From Pseudomonadota bacterium (GTDB lineage: Bacteria; Desulfobacterota; Syntrophorhabdia; Syntrophorhabdales; Syntrophorhabdaceae), in contig JAPLKB010000064.1 in the NCBI GenBank assembly GCA_026388275.1, positions 1 through 64,000 of the forward strand: a DNA stretch of 64,000 bases, given 5' to 3'. Position numbers and translations under genes: made by a program. Below are positions 25,409 to 33,254 of this stretch, piece after piece; the first letter of the stretch is position 1; every line of letters starts with the position of its first letter. The notes below the pieces were generated by a model. The model saw nothing but the letters and a program-made list of their open reading frames with translations, searched no databases and was not told where the DNA came from.

Positions 25409-25459
25409 GGTCAACCAGAGGCCACTTCATGGCCGATTAGCTTCAACGGCTTGTTGGCC
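25409..25459 (-). repeat. attC-like site 2
   Basis: Minus strand reads GGCCAACAAGCCGTTGAAGC, then TAATCGGCCATGAAGTGGCC, then TCTGGTTGACC. The first half closely resembles the left half of classic attC sites (xxxAACAAGxCGTTxAAGC); GTTGACC would be the right core site. The inner L' box seems deleted compared with site 3. Confidence 0.45.
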
Positions 25460-25460
25460 C

Positions 25461-25742
25461 TTATTTTGTTGTTCCTTCAACAAGTGTTCCATTAATGAAC
25501 TTATGAATAATGCTTGATACATATGTCTGATACGGCAAGCCTTCTTTTACAGCCTTTCTTTGGAGCTCTATAAGGTCTCGTTCAGAAATGCGTATATTCA
25601 GTCTTTTGTCCTTTCTCAAAGTACTGCGAGTATACTCTGCCAACTCTTTTTTTCTTTTTGAAAGGTCAGTAACAGGAACCCACTCACCTTTCTCAAAGCT
25701 GTCCAGTATTTCCTTCTCTTCTTTTGTTGGTTTAGTTTTCAT
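25461..25742 (-). CDS. CopG/BrnA-type antitoxin, apparently orphan
   Basis: A 93-residue protein with a ribbon-helix-helix segment near the C-terminus (KDKRLNIRISERDLIELQRKAVKEGLPYQTYVSSIIHKF). The N-terminal acidic region (EEKEILDSFEKGEWVPV) is typical of CopG-antitoxin family members paired with BrnT-like RNase toxins. Normally the toxin gene overlaps or directly precedes the antitoxin. Here the 211 bases upstream contain only a short frame (26 codons ending YYPEQEGYAAIFCRKT, overlapping the antitoxin ATG by ATGA), so the partner seems truncated or missing. It lies just before attC-like site 2. Confidence 0.75.
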   Translation of the reverse strand: MKTKPTKEEKEILDSFEKGEWVPVTDLSKRKKELAEYTRSTLRKDKRLNIRISERDLIELQRKAVKEGLPYQTYVSSIIHKFINGTLVEGTTK

Positions 25743-25953
25743 GTTTTTCTACAAAATATAGCAGCGTAGCCTTCCTGCTCGGGATAATATGATTTGGTGT
25801 TTTCATAAACGTCATTATCTTAGAACCAAAAGGAGAAGCTTGACTTTATTTGCCTAAAGGTATTGCTTCGTTGGGCAAGTTTTTCTGTTGTTTTTTCCAT
25901 GTAAACGAAAACCTCTGTTAACAAAAGTTACTTAGTTTTTAGGGAACGTCACT

Positions 25954-26937
25954 TTAACCCCCCCGGGATTCTTTGGACCGTCTTTTGATTGTTTCACTGA
26001 CTGAGTATTCTATTTGAGGTTCATGCACGGCAGGATAGGTGTCCATCCAAGATAAATCTTTTCCTATCACAAGTTCCTCCATCGCTGTATGGTGGGTATT
26101 GGTCATTGGTATAAGGCGCATTTGAAATCCATGATCCCGAGCCATTTTTTTGACTTCATCGGCGTTATCATAAGTCATGAGAAAATCGCCTTTAAGTGAT
26201 TTGCACGTTTTAAACAACAGTTGGTGGTCAAGATCGTAATGGTTATATAGCCTCTTCCCCGCTTTTTTTCCTCCAGCAGTATACGGTGGGTCTATAAAAA
26301 AGACGGAATCATCGCGGTCGTAATATTCCTTCATTACCTTCAAACCATCATCGTGCCGGAATTCTATCTTACTGACGATGTTGCCTATGTTCAAAAGGCG
26401 TTTGGCAATGGTTCCGGGGTACCACCGTGAATGAATTCCCTTTCCGTTTTCTCCATGTTTAAGGAGGCCAGCTCCTTCCGCAAGAATCCCTCCGTGAAAA
26501 GTTCGGTTTTTCAAAATAGTCTGGAAAGCCCGTTCTTTTTGTGAATTGGGAACCTTATTAATTTCATTTACCACGGCATCTTTTGTTAGATCGAAGGTGA
26601 TAATACGTTCCGCAAGCCATGTGGCACTTCCTTGGGTAATAGATTCCCAGACCGCCGCAATCTCATCGTCAAGTTCAGCCATAACAACGCGTTGAACCAA
26701 GTTCTCAAAAAGAGCGGTGAGGCTGATAATTCCACCACCCGTGAAAGGCTCAATTAGGATTCTTGGTTTCTGGCACATGCCTGCAATCCAATTTCTGAAT
26801 GTAGGCACAAACCAGGTTTTTCCGCCGGGATAACGAAAGGGACTGCGTTGAGGAACAGAGGCTACGTTCACCGCTTTCAGCGCTTCCACTCTCTCGACCA
26901 ACTCAGGGAATAACGATGATTGTCTTTGCATAGCCAT
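25954..26937 (-). CDS. D12-class (Dam-type) adenine-N6 DNA methyltransferase of a type II RM system
   Basis: About 327 residues from the ATG at 26937, which begins one base after the stop codon of the nuclease gene. A longer frame reaches 26994 inside that gene but has no clear ribosome-binding site. Motifs are PFRYPGGKTWFVP (SAM-binding start, equivalent of F.GGK), ILIEPFTGGGIISL (motif I) and FFIDPPYTAGGKKAG (DPPY, motif IV). This is the Dam/D12 arrangement. It should protect host DNA from the partner NotI-type nuclease. The known NotI methylase is a cytosine enzyme, so an adenine methylase beside a NotI-type nuclease implies a different recognition sequence containing adenine. Confidence 0.85.
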   Translation of the reverse strand: MAMQRQSSLFPELVERVEALKAVNVASVPQRSPFRYPGGKTWFVPTFRNWIAGMCQKPRILIEPFTGGGIISLTALFENLVQRVVMAELDDEIAAVWESITQGSATWLAERIITFDLTKDAVVNEINKVPNSQKERAFQTILKNRTFHGGILAEGAGLLKHGENGKGIHSRWYPGTIAKRLLNIGNIVSKIEFRHDDGLKVMKEYYDRDDSVFFIDPPYTAGGKKAGKRLYNHYDLDHQLLFKTCKSLKGDFLMTYDNADEVKKMARDHGFQMRLIPMTNTHHTAMEELVIGKDLSWMDTYPAVHEPQIEYSVSETIKRRSKESRGG

Positions 26938-26938
26938 A

Positions 26939-27826
26939 TCAGAATGGTTTTTCAATCGTGTTGTTTGTTGGTGGAGTCTTAATCTGGTCATCAAGTTTTT
27001 CTTGGAGTAGTTTTATAAAGTCGTCAATTCTTCCAGGCGATGGTTGTGTAATAGAGATAAGGGCAGGCTCAAACTCGGTGAAGACCTCGTCTACTTTCTT
27101 TAGCGAATACTGGCCAGATTCATTACTTTTTTCTTCAATCAGTTCCAGATCGTAGATAAACCATGCAATATCTGCTTTTGATTTCGATACTGTCTTTAGG
27201 TTGGGCAAAGTGTTGAAGAAACTCTTGTTTAACGCAACAGCCATCTTCTTCTGCCAGGTATGAAGAATACCTCCTTTAAAAAGAAGCTGCGGAGCAAGTC
27301 TTTTTCTGGAAGATGAAAGATAGTCGGGACGGGGGTAATTTGGCTCTTTAGACCAATCCATAGAAGATCGGCTCTCAGGGTCCTCCATGAAGTGTTTAAA
27401 TGGTTCGCGGACATTGCCCGAGATATAGACAGCCTGTATTTCAAGGGAGCCAAAATCGTACACCCTTCCTTTATCATCATAGGCAACAAGCACAACGTCG
27501 ATGTTTCCGGCTGATTTTCCAAAGGAATCGTTTAAACGAACCTCTGTTAGAGAACTCCACGTTGTGCCTTCTTTAAAAAAGAACGAAGCAGCGTCATCTG
27601 CTATGATCCATTCTTCTCGAAATCTGATTGGGCAAGTGATTACAGGCTTACTTTCATGGTAAATACTGCAAACCCCCAAGGGGTCTTTTGCCTTATCCTT
27701 GGTACAATTAGGAACCTTGTTATTAAAAGGGCAGAGCCTGTGGGAACGGTATCTATTGGCTTTTTCTGTGTGGTCAGTTGTTAAATGGCCAAATACCTCT
27801 GCCAATGGGTGTTCTGTGTTTGCCAC
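26939..27826 (-). CDS. NotI-family type II restriction endonuclease
   Basis: A 295-residue protein with the N-terminal four-cysteine metal site typical of NotI: C32 (LCPFNN), C41 (NCTKDK), C53 (GVCSIYH) and C65 (ITCPIRFR). NotI binds iron there. The catalytic PD-(D/E)xK-type region is NIDVVLVAYDD with D110 and SLEIQAVYISG with E129-x-Q131, matching the E-x-Q variant of NotI. The C-terminal half (WFIYDLE, FEPALISITQPSPG) also fits the family. GGGGGAT is found before the ATG and a promoter is at 27854-27881. It overlaps nothing and abuts the methylase gene, forming a complete restriction-modification pair. Confidence 0.82.
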   Translation of the reverse strand: MANTEHPLAEVFGHLTTDHTEKANRYRSHRLCPFNNKVPNCTKDKAKDPLGVCSIYHESKPVITCPIRFREEWIIADDAASFFFKEGTTWSSLTEVRLNDSFGKSAGNIDVVLVAYDDKGRVYDFGSLEIQAVYISGNVREPFKHFMEDPESRSSMDWSKEPNYPRPDYLSSSRKRLAPQLLFKGGILHTWQKKMAVALNKSFFNTLPNLKTVSKSKADIAWFIYDLELIEEKSNESGQYSLKKVDEVFTEFEPALISITQPSPGRIDDFIKLLQEKLDDQIKTPPTNNTIEKPF

Positions 27827-27853
27827 GTTTACGATCCCCCTATGTAAATTCTC

Positions 27854-27881
27854 ATTATATTCTTGTTCTAATTATAGACAA
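27854..27881 (-). promoter_or_regulatory. Promoter of the restriction-modification pair
   Basis: Minus strand TTGTCT (27881-27876), 16-base spacer, TATAAT (27859-27854), about 28 bases before the nuclease start codon. It gives the RM pair its own promoter within the cassette-like island. Confidence 0.5.
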
Positions 27882-27964
27882 ACCGGGCATTTTTTGCATC
27901 TAAATTCGTGAGCGGAATAAATACCTGGTGCCGGAAATATTCAAAATACCTATATATTTTTCGG

Positions 27965-28034
27965 GTCCAACAAAAAGTTGAGCCAGAGGCAACGTCTTTT
28001 GTGGCCGATTGACTGCGACGATTCGATAGTGTTT
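27965..28034 (-). repeat. attC-like site 3 (best preserved)
   Basis: On the minus strand the right half is GGCTCAACTTTTTGTTGGAC, matching the classic pattern GGCTTAACTxxxxGTTRRRY, with GTTGGAC fully matching GTTRRRY. The centre is GTCAATCGGCCACAAAAGAC and the left side begins AAAACACTATCG. It lies between the genes at 28048-28722 and 26939-27826. Confidence 0.5.
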
Positions 28035-28047
28035 TGATTTCATTCCT

Positions 28048-28722
28048 CTATATCTCCGTATCCGGTTCATAACCACTGAAATACCAACCTATTTCTCGCG
28101 CGGAGATTGTAGTACGACTCCTAGGACTTGAAGTCATTGCCCTTCGTAAGCAAACCTCAAGGTTAGAAACACAAGGATGCGGTGCAGCCCACTGCAATTC
28201 GTTATATGCTCTTGGCATTTCCGGCACTATTGTTCCTTCCGGGTGATACTGAAATAACTCGTAACATCGGTAGCGGAGAAGGGCTTTCACCTCTGGGTGG
28301 GTGTCTGTGAGCTTGGAGAGAAATGACGGTAACAAGAAGATATTTGCCAGATTGGTATACGCTGTGATATTTGCGGATTGCCCCCACACATGATTAAACT
28401 GAATATCCTTGTATTGGCTACGGCGAATGCCATGTGCCCAAATGAAGGCATTGGTTGGGGTCAAGTTATCGTCCTGCAACGCTCTGACACCCCCACCAAG
28501 GTCAACAATTTGACCACGTGCAGCGTTGTTCTGTGTGCGCACGACACAAAACAGGTGGCGTGTATTGGTGGCATGTACCACGTCTGGATGTGCAAACATT
28601 GTCAAGCAGGCAATGGCTTGCTCAAGAGTGCGATATGACGACTCTTCAATTACAGTCTTCAATGCTTCCTGACCATTATACGAGAATTCAATTAGCTGCT
28701 TCATCTTTTCTCTGCCGAACAT
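28048..28722 (-). CDS. Unrecognised protein (224 aa) of the accessory island
   Basis: A 224-residue soluble protein I do not recognise. It contains FNHVWGQSANITAYTNLANI followed by FLLPSFLSKLTDTHPEVKALLRYR. The N-H-x(n)-N pattern is faintly like an HNH-type nuclease, but this is weak. The C-terminus is rich in Arg/Ser. The start could be 28722 or the in-frame ATG at 28704, which has AGAGAAAAG before it. It lies upstream of the NotI-type pair, separated by the best attC-like site, so it is probably an independent cassette. Confidence 0.6.
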   Translation of the reverse strand: MFGREKMKQLIEFSYNGQEALKTVIEESSYRTLEQAIACLTMFAHPDVVHATNTRHLFCVVRTQNNAARGQIVDLGGGVRALQDDNLTPTNAFIWAHGIRRSQYKDIQFNHVWGQSANITAYTNLANIFLLPSFLSKLTDTHPEVKALLRYRCYELFQYHPEGTIVPEMPRAYNELQWAAPHPCVSNLEVCLRRAMTSSPRSRTTISAREIGWYFSGYEPDTEI

Positions 28723-29221
28723 TTAAAATACCAATATACTTTTTCCTTAAATCTAATAACATGCTTAAGACAAAAAACCCTCAAAATGTTGCTGTTTTGA
28801 AGATAGATTGACAAATTGATTAATAGTATTTGCTGATATTACCTGATATTTGCCAGGTTGGTATAATATAGGTATTTCTACAAATGACCAAAGCAATTCA
28901 TAATATACCGTTTGAATTTTATTGATCCGCTGTCTCATGTAAACCCTTTAACTGAAATGATAATGTGTTTACATGGTGTTGATCCCCCATCCCAGCCTTT
29001 TGATATTATTACCAAAATCTATTTGCTTTTCAAGGAAATAATTGTAATGCAGTGAATAGTCGTTAGTGAATAGTGAATAGTTGAAAAACCCATGCGTCAT
29101 TCACTGCCTTTTTCTTACTTCATGGCTTGACCCGTTTCACAAGTCCTTTTATCTTTTCTACTGTTCACTATCTACTGTTCACTATGTCCCGCATTAAGCG
29201 GGATTAAAACTTGCACTGTCT
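28723..29221. other. 499-base region without genes at the island border
   Basis: No gene was recognised. The left part is A+T-rich, with plus-strand TATAAT near 28861-28866 but no partner gene. The right part (29050-29186) carries heptamer-type repeats described separately. A GCGGG/CCCGC-type hairpin (GTCCCGCATTAAGCGGGAT, about 29186-29204) lies just downstream of the parB-like stop codon and could act as its terminator. Confidence 0.5.
29050..29186. repeat. Heptamer-based repeat block downstream of parB-like gene
   Basis: CAGTGAATAGTCGTTAGTGA and the following ATAGTGAATAGT (29050-29080) are copies of the heptamer AGTGAAT/GTGAATA. An inverted counterpart, TGTTCACTATCTACTGTTCA, is at about 29161-29182. 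The left block is identical to that at 30170-30201. Confidence 0.8.
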
Positions 29222-30148
29222 TCACACTTGTGGTGGTCTTTTCTTGCCGTATGGGGTTATAAACATCTGTTGTTGCACAAAATTACAGAAAACCTGTAGT
29301 TCATAGAGATATTTTTCAACATCTTCCCGTATATAGGTTCCAATACCCTTTTCAAAATCTGTTTTTATTGATGCAATACTTTTAACCTGTTTCATTACAG
29401 GTATTGGTTTTGTTTTAGTCGGTTCAGGTTTGACTTTTTTGTATGCGGTGAGCTTGCTCTCTAAAGTAATATAAGTCACTGGTGTCTTCATAATGTCGTT
29501 AAATATCTTCATAAGATCAGGACATTCAAGGTTTGCGGCGAAGAGATACCCCTGGGAAACAGGGAGATTTCCTGATCTGATTTCGGCCTGAATTTCAGGA
29601 GAAAGTTTTAAAAGAGATAGTCCGTTGAACAGCGTCTTTGTTGACTTTCCGGAGATTTCTAATATCTCAGCAACATTTGCTGAGAACCCCTCTGTAATAT
29701 AGTCGGACGATCTCATTACGCTGACCAAATCATTCATCACCCCATCCACGTCATAATTTTTATCGGGAAATTTTGCTTGGATATACGCCAATATCCCTTT
29801 TGCCTGATCTATTGGATTGAGATCTTCCCTCTGGAGATTTTCTGTCAATTGCAAGGCAAGTATCTCCTCTCTTTGAGTTATTGCATCCACAACCCGAACA
29901 GGAATAGATGGGATTTCCAGTTTCTGAGCGGCAAGGTAACGGCGTTCTCCGCAGAGAAGGAGATATTTACCATCTTTTGGTGTTACAAGGACAGGCTCCA
30001 GAACACCCCGGTCTTTGATAGATTCCATGAGTGCCTTGAAGGAATCACTCTCCGTATCGATCCCTGAACGAACCTGTTCTTCCACTATAATGCTTTCCAG
30101 AGGCAGGTACATAAATTCCGGACTTTCTACTGTTTTCTTTGTTGCCAT
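29222..30148 (-). CDS. ParB/RepB/Spo0J-family protein
   Basis: A 308-residue protein with the ParB N-terminal nuclease-like/CTPase domain. It shows LPLESIIVEEQVR, the box LLCGERRYLAAQKL (about 66-79; equivalent of GxRRxxA) and LQLTENLQREDLNPIDQAKG (about 95-114). A helix-turn-helix region follows (SANVAEILEISGKSTKTLFNGLSLL). The C-terminus is lysine-rich and divergent from chromosomal ParB. No parA is adjacent, so it is not a standard partition operon; plasmid or integrative-element origin is possible. GGGGG precedes the ATG. It is bracketed by near-identical heptamer repeat blocks at 29050-29186 and 30170-30258. Confidence 0.82.
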   Translation of the reverse strand: MATKKTVESPEFMYLPLESIIVEEQVRSGIDTESDSFKALMESIKDRGVLEPVLVTPKDGKYLLLCGERRYLAAQKLEIPSIPVRVVDAITQREEILALQLTENLQREDLNPIDQAKGILAYIQAKFPDKNYDVDGVMNDLVSVMRSSDYITEGFSANVAEILEISGKSTKTLFNGLSLLKLSPEIQAEIRSGNLPVSQGYLFAANLECPDLMKIFNDIMKTPVTYITLESKLTAYKKVKPEPTKTKPIPVMKQVKSIASIKTDFEKGIGTYIREDVEKYLYELQVFCNFVQQQMFITPYGKKRPPQV

Positions 30149-30169
30149 AATATTCCCCCTTTTTGAAAT

Positions 30170-30258
30170 TCAGTGAATAGTCGTTAGTGAATAGTGAATA
30201 GTCATACCCTGTGTCTTTCCTTCTTTACTATTCACTATCTACTATTCACTATTCACTG
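30170..30258. repeat. Heptamer-based repeat block upstream of parB-like gene
   Basis: The left arm (30170-30201), starting CAGTGAATAGTCGTTAGTGA, is the same 32 bases as at 29050. The right arm (30227-30258), ending CTATTCACTATTCACTG, is its imperfect inverse. Together they could form a long hairpin of about 30 bp between parB and trmO. Confidence 0.8.
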
Positions 30259-30378
30259 CCTTTAATCCTCCGTGATGTTGTTCCTTATTTTAAACATTTG
30301 GAAAAAACGTGTCAATATGTTTCCATTTTTTCTACGGAGCACATGGGCAATCCTGTACTTCTTGTGTCAATAAATCCA

Positions 30379-30406
30379 TTGACAGAAAACAAAACGATCT
30401 GATACT
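30379..30406 (+). promoter_or_regulatory. Promoter of trmO
   Basis: TTGACA (30379-30384), 16-base spacer, GATACT (30401-30406), about 118 bases before the ATG of trmO. The rest of 30259-30523 holds no gene beyond a 24-codon frame. Confidence 0.45.
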
Positions 30407-30523
30407 GTTATTAAGCAAAGAGAGCCGATTTAATGGCAAATTCAGATAATTGTGAATTAGGAAAAATTGCTGATTATTTGCTATTCCGGATGATCCCGAG
30501 TTAACCTTGAGAGATAACACGAT

Positions 30524-30985
30524 ATGATAATAGAAGCGATTGGCATCATACATACACCATACAAGACGAAGGAAGAATGCCCTATTCAACCGCTTTACGC
30601 CCCTGACTCCCCTGGACAGGTTGAGGTATTCGGAGAATATGAGCAAGGTTTGAAGGACATTGAAGGATTCTCTCACGTGTATCTGATCTACTTTTTTGAC
30701 CGATCCGGCAGGATTGAGATGGTGCGTCCCACCTTTCTGGACGATGAACCGCACGGCATCTATGCATCACGGCATCCTTGCAGGCCGAATAGTATAGGGT
30801 TATCAATCGTAAAACTGGTCCGGCGCGAAGGGAATGTCCTTATAATTGAAGGCGCTGACATGCTGGATAAAACACCTCTTCTGGACATAAAACCTTATGC
30901 TCCAAGATTTGATGCTATAAGCACTGCATCCGAAGGATGGATGGCCGGCAAAAAATGGCGGCCCAAACCTGAAGGCAGTGAATGA
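30524..30985 (+). CDS. trmO: tRNA (t6A37)-N6-methyltransferase family protein
   Basis: A 153-residue TrmO/YaeB-type protein. Recognisable segments are the N-terminal IGIIHTPYKTKEECPIQP, GFSHVYLIYFFDRSG, the signature GIYASRHPCRPNSIGLSIVKL and the C-terminal LLDIKPYAPRFDAIS. These fit the SAM-binding beta-barrel family that methylates threonylcarbamoyl-A37 of tRNA-Thr in E. coli. The protein has only the core domain, as is common outside enterics; such short homologues can have other methylation targets. It ends 9 bases before the convergent recG gene. Confidence 0.85.
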   Translation: MIIEAIGIIHTPYKTKEECPIQPLYAPDSPGQVEVFGEYEQGLKDIEGFSHVYLIYFFDRSGRIEMVRPTFLDDEPHGIYASRHPCRPNSIGLSIVKLVRREGNVLIIEGADMLDKTPLLDIKPYAPRFDAISTASEGWMAGKKWRPKPEGSE

Positions 30986-30994
30986 CTAAGGGGG

Positions 30995-33175
30995 TTACGC
31001 TACATCACTGAGACAGGCAATGCCCTTCCAGCGCTTCCTTGCCTTTTCCTGAACTCTGTCCAAATCGTCGTCAGTCATTTCAAGCATTGCTTCGCCTGCA
31101 ATTTTCCTTGCTTGTAACATGATATTAACATCGCGTACAATATCCCCTACCCTGAAATCCGGCAGACCGGCCTGTCTCACGCCAAGCATGTCACCGGGTC
31201 CCCGGAGTTTCATATCTTCTTCTGCAATTATAAATCCATCCGTTGTCTCTTCCATGGCCCTTAGTCTTTTCGCAGCCGGTGCTGTCCTTTTTGCAGATGT
31301 GATTAAAATGCATTTTGACGGATATTTCCCCCTGCCTACCCTGCCCCTCAATTGATGGAGCTGGGAAAGGCCGAATCGTTCAGCGTTTTCTATGATAATT
31401 ATTGTTGCATTAGGCACATCTATGCCGACTTCTATAACCGTTGTGCAAACCAGCACATCAGTCTCTCTGTCTTTGAACCTCGCCATTATCCCTTCTTTTT
31501 CTTCAGGTTTCATCCTGCCATGGAGAAGTCCTACACGGTATGAAGGAAAAACCGATGTTTGCAGATAAGCTGCCATCTCCTTTGCATTCAAAAGGTCAAT
31601 CTTGTCCGATTCCTCAATCAGAGGGCATACAACATATGCCTGGCGGCCCTTCTTCAGTTCATCTTCCACCATCTTATAAACAGCAGCCTTATCTTTATCC
31701 TGAAGCGCCTTCGTACTTATTTTCTGCCTGTCTTTCGGCATTTCATCAATAATGGAGACGTCAAGATCCCCATATATAACCATGGAAAGCGTTCTCGGAA
31801 TCGGTGTTGCCGTCATAACAAGTGCATCAGGGGTAGAATCAGTTTTTAATGTTGAATGTTGGATATTGAGTTGAAAATCTTCCTCCTCCGACTCCTGGCT
31901 CCTGATCTCTGACCCCTTTTCCTTCAATAGTTTCCTCTGAATAACTCCGAATCTATGCTGTTCATCTATTATGACCAATCCAAGTTTTTTAAAAACAACA
32001 TCTTTTTGAATAATGGCATGGGTTCCTATTATCACCCTGGTTTTTCCGTTTTTTATTCCTTCCAGAATATGTTTTCTATCGCTGCCCATATTACCCCTTA
32101 AAAAGACGAGAGATATTCCCATCTCATCAAAATATTTATGCATTGTGAGGTAATGTTGTTCGGCAAGGATTTCAGTAGGCGCCATAAGCGCCACCTGATA
32201 ATTGTTATCAACGGCAACCAATGAAGCCATAACAGCACAAATAGTCTTTCCGCTGCCCACATCACCTTGCAGGAGCCTGTTCATGGGCACACCCTGACCC
32301 ATATCATTCTCGATTTCTTTTATCACCCTCTCCTGCGCATACGTCAATTTAAAGGGCAAATTGGCTTTAAATCTCCGATAGTATGCATCGGCAGGTTTAA
32401 ACCTTATTCCCCTGTTCTTTTTTACCTCCTCCTTCTTTATTAAAAGCGCAAGCTGAAAAAGGAAATATTCTTCAAATATAAGACGGTGGAGATATCCTTG
32501 TATCCCTGAACCTTCAATATTCGTGTACTTTAAATCATCTTTCTCCGGAAAATGGATCTTCAGAAAGGCGTTATAAAGGGGGGCAAGTTTGTGATGTTCT
32601 TCAATACTTTCAGGAACAACGCTTTCAATACATATTCCATAGTCTTCAAAAGCCTTTTTCATGAGTGTTCTCAGAGTACCCTGCTTCAATCCATCTATTT
32701 CTGAATATATGGGGGCTATTGTTTTACGGTCCTCTGCTTCGTTTTCATCTCCAAGGATGTGAATTTCCGGGTGTACCATCTGGAACCTGTCACCGAACTT
32801 CGTTATCTCGCCGGATAAAAGGAGCAAATTTCCTTTTTTACAGATCTGTTTCAGATATTCTCCTACCCATTGAAACCACTTGATGGAAATACTGCCGGTT
32901 TCATCCTCTACAATCGCTTCGTACGCCTTCTTGCGGGAATGACGAAAAAATAACGACCTTGATGCCGCAACCTTTGCAACGATTGAAGCTCTTTCACCTA
33001 CCGTCAGTTCGCCTATGGTCTTTATAACGCTCCTGTCCATATACCTGACCGGTAAAAACCAGAACAAATCTTCAATGGTTTTAATGCCCTTCCCTTCCAG
33101 CATCACCGCAATTTTCGGGCCCACACCTTTCAATTCAATAATAGGAGTTAATAGTTGGTCTTTTTTCTTTTCCAT
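30995..33175 (-). CDS. recG: ATP-dependent DNA helicase RecG with in-frame repeat insertion
   Basis: A 726-residue RecG. It has an N-terminal wedge/OB domain with GVGPKIAVMLEGKGI, Walker A RLLQGDVGSGKT, the DEQH box IIDEQHRFG, TATPIPRTLSM (motif III) and QLRGRVGRG (motif VI). RecG remodels stalled forks and recombination intermediates. Between LLKEKG and PDALVMTATPIPRTL it carries about 26 extra residues (about 421-446, DNA 31836-31914) that E. coli-type proteins lack; these are low-complexity and hydrophilic. Two further regions agree with normal RecG. The start ATG has a poor Shine-Dalgarno sequence, but no better start is nearby. Confidence 0.94.
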   Translation of the reverse strand: MEKKKDQLLTPIIELKGVGPKIAVMLEGKGIKTIEDLFWFLPVRYMDRSVIKTIGELTVGERASIVAKVAASRSLFFRHSRKKAYEAIVEDETGSISIKWFQWVGEYLKQICKKGNLLLLSGEITKFGDRFQMVHPEIHILGDENEAEDRKTIAPIYSEIDGLKQGTLRTLMKKAFEDYGICIESVVPESIEEHHKLAPLYNAFLKIHFPEKDDLKYTNIEGSGIQGYLHRLIFEEYFLFQLALLIKKEEVKKNRGIRFKPADAYYRRFKANLPFKLTYAQERVIKEIENDMGQGVPMNRLLQGDVGSGKTICAVMASLVAVDNNYQVALMAPTEILAEQHYLTMHKYFDEMGISLVFLRGNMGSDRKHILEGIKNGKTRVIIGTHAIIQKDVVFKKLGLVIIDEQHRFGVIQRKLLKEKGSEIRSQESEEEDFQLNIQHSTLKTDSTPDALVMTATPIPRTLSMVIYGDLDVSIIDEMPKDRQKISTKALQDKDKAAVYKMVEDELKKGRQAYVVCPLIEESDKIDLLNAKEMAAYLQTSVFPSYRVGLLHGRMKPEEKEGIMARFKDRETDVLVCTTVIEVGIDVPNATIIIIENAERFGLSQLHQLRGRVGRGKYPSKCILITSAKRTAPAAKRLRAMEETTDGFIIAEEDMKLRGPGDMLGVRQAGLPDFRVGDIVRDVNIMLQARKIAGEAMLEMTDDDLDRVQEKARKRWKGIACLSDVA
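31836..31914 (-). repeat. Heptamer-repeat-like insertion within recG
   Basis: In the coding sense the inserted DNA has GATCAGGAGCCAGGAGTCGG (CAGGAGY heptamers) and ATCCAACATTCAACATT (CAACATT heptamers). It is about 78 bases, a multiple of three, so the frame is preserved. Such heptamer runs are otherwise found between genes in this window. Confidence 0.6.
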
Positions 33176-33254
33176 TTGTGAGTTTTTATATTACAATATT
33201 TATGTTTCTTTTTGAAGGCAGTTATATAAATTAAGGGCTGACCCCTCATAAGCG

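Noticed and set aside
25855-25885. Hairpin with GCCCAAC on the minus strand considered as a fourth attC site
   Set aside because: The arms TTGCC/GGCAA are only 19 bases apart and lack the inner attC boxes. On the plus strand it is followed by GTTTTTCTG and could equally be a terminator.
30433-30504. 24-codon frame (MANSDNCELGKIADYLLFRM...) upstream of trmO
   Set aside because: Has a GAGAG sequence before it but is too short and without a recognisable leader-peptide or attenuator structure.
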